DNA from: Bacteroidales bacterium UBA4893
GTDB lineage: Bacteria; Bacteroidota; Bacteroidia; Bacteroidales; P3
Length of the DNA: 25,719 bases
Direction: 5' to 3'
NCBI GenBank assembly: GCA_002399025.1
Contig: DHCV01000021.1
Coordinates: 1-25,719, forward strand
Under the pieces are notes generated by a model. It worked only from the letters and a program-made list of their open reading frames with translations. It was not told where the DNA came from and did no database searches. Positions 25,597 to 25,719 of the stretch are shown here, piece after piece. Numbering within the stretch: the first letter of the stretch is position 1; each line of letters opens with the position of its first letter. Both the position numbers and the translations under genes were made by a program.

Positions 25597-25699
25597 TATA
25601 ATGGCATTATATTCTCCATTTAATGGCATTATACTTATAATATAATGGCATTATAGTTATGATTTAATGGCATTATACTGAGAATATAATGCCATTAAA
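25597..25699. repeat. Five 22-bp repeats with palindromic core TAATGGCATTA
   Basis: The 11-bp core TAATGGCATTA occurs at 25599, 25621, 25643 and 25665, and in inverted form (TAATGCCATTA) at 25687: exactly 22 bp apart each time. The core is a palindrome except for its central base. Units 1 and 3 extend to TATAATGGCATTATA; the last unit (TATAATGCCATTAAA) is the exact reverse complement of units 2 and 4 over 15 bp. The 11-bp spacers are variable but share TA at the left and AT near the right. The array lies 200 bp after the LuxE-like gene, near the window edge. Confidence 0.92.
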
Positions 25700-25719
25700 C
25701 CAAGTTCTAAGTTTCGTTT

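Noticed and set aside
25597..25699. CRISPR array
   Set aside because: Repeat cores are 11-15 bp with 7-11 bp gaps and one unit is inverted; CRISPR repeats and spacers are longer and keep one orientation. No cas genes are present. The same applies to the arrays at 9218, 9342 and 18629.

Overview
The window (about 25.7 kb, AT-rich) looks like chromosomal DNA from a member of the Bacteroidota, most likely Bacteroidales or a close relative. Several promoters have the phylum's sigma-factor form (TTTG, 19 bp, TAnnTTTG). Secreted proteins carry short signal peptides often cut before Gln. The gene content also fits: an OmpA/PD40/TPR protein like PorE of the type IX secretion machinery, a TlpA-type lipoprotein redoxin, a stand-alone MnmD methyltransferase and an MORN-like (YwqK family) lipoprotein. 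I see no insertion sequence, phage, integrase or CRISPR array.

Layout. Positions 1-1873 (minus) hold the 5' two thirds of a 23S rRNA gene. It is preceded on the same strand by rplU-rpmA (1984-2592), not by 16S rRNA and spacer tRNAs. From 2886 to 9152 (plus) come a very large multi-pass sensor histidine kinase and an 889-residue PorE-like protein. From 13811 back to 9509 (minus) lie a 2[4Fe-4S] ferredoxin, a conserved hypothetical protein, tRNA-Glu(UUC) with rpsT, tatD, a TlpA-like lipoprotein and a helix-hairpin-helix (ComEA-like) protein. From 13903 to 18597 (plus) a tight operon encodes an MORN-like lipoprotein, a secreted protein, a U32 peptidase-family protein (TrhP/RlhA type), a PHP phosphoesterase and MnmD fused in frame to a signal peptide plus outer-membrane barrel. 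From 24354 back to 18937 (minus) runs mrdA(PBP2)-mrdB(RodA)-AsmA/DUF748, and a LuxE-like gene points away from it (24414-25400, plus).

Most unusual features. (1) Arrays of 21-22 bp units occupy both convergent (3'-to-3') gene junctions in the window and the untranscribed-looking tail after the LuxE-like gene. Three of the four sets have near-palindromic cores. Each locus has its own core sequence but nearly the same period, and some units are inverted. (2) MnmD is joined in frame to a secreted beta-barrel protein with no ATG between them; the barrel's expected start reads ATT. (3) The PorE-like protein ends in a domain with the outline of a retropepsin that lacks the catalytic Asp-Thr-Gly. 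(4) The 23S gene directly follows rpmA, with two mutually exclusive hairpins and a boxA-like element between them: either an unlinked rRNA gene or an assembly join.
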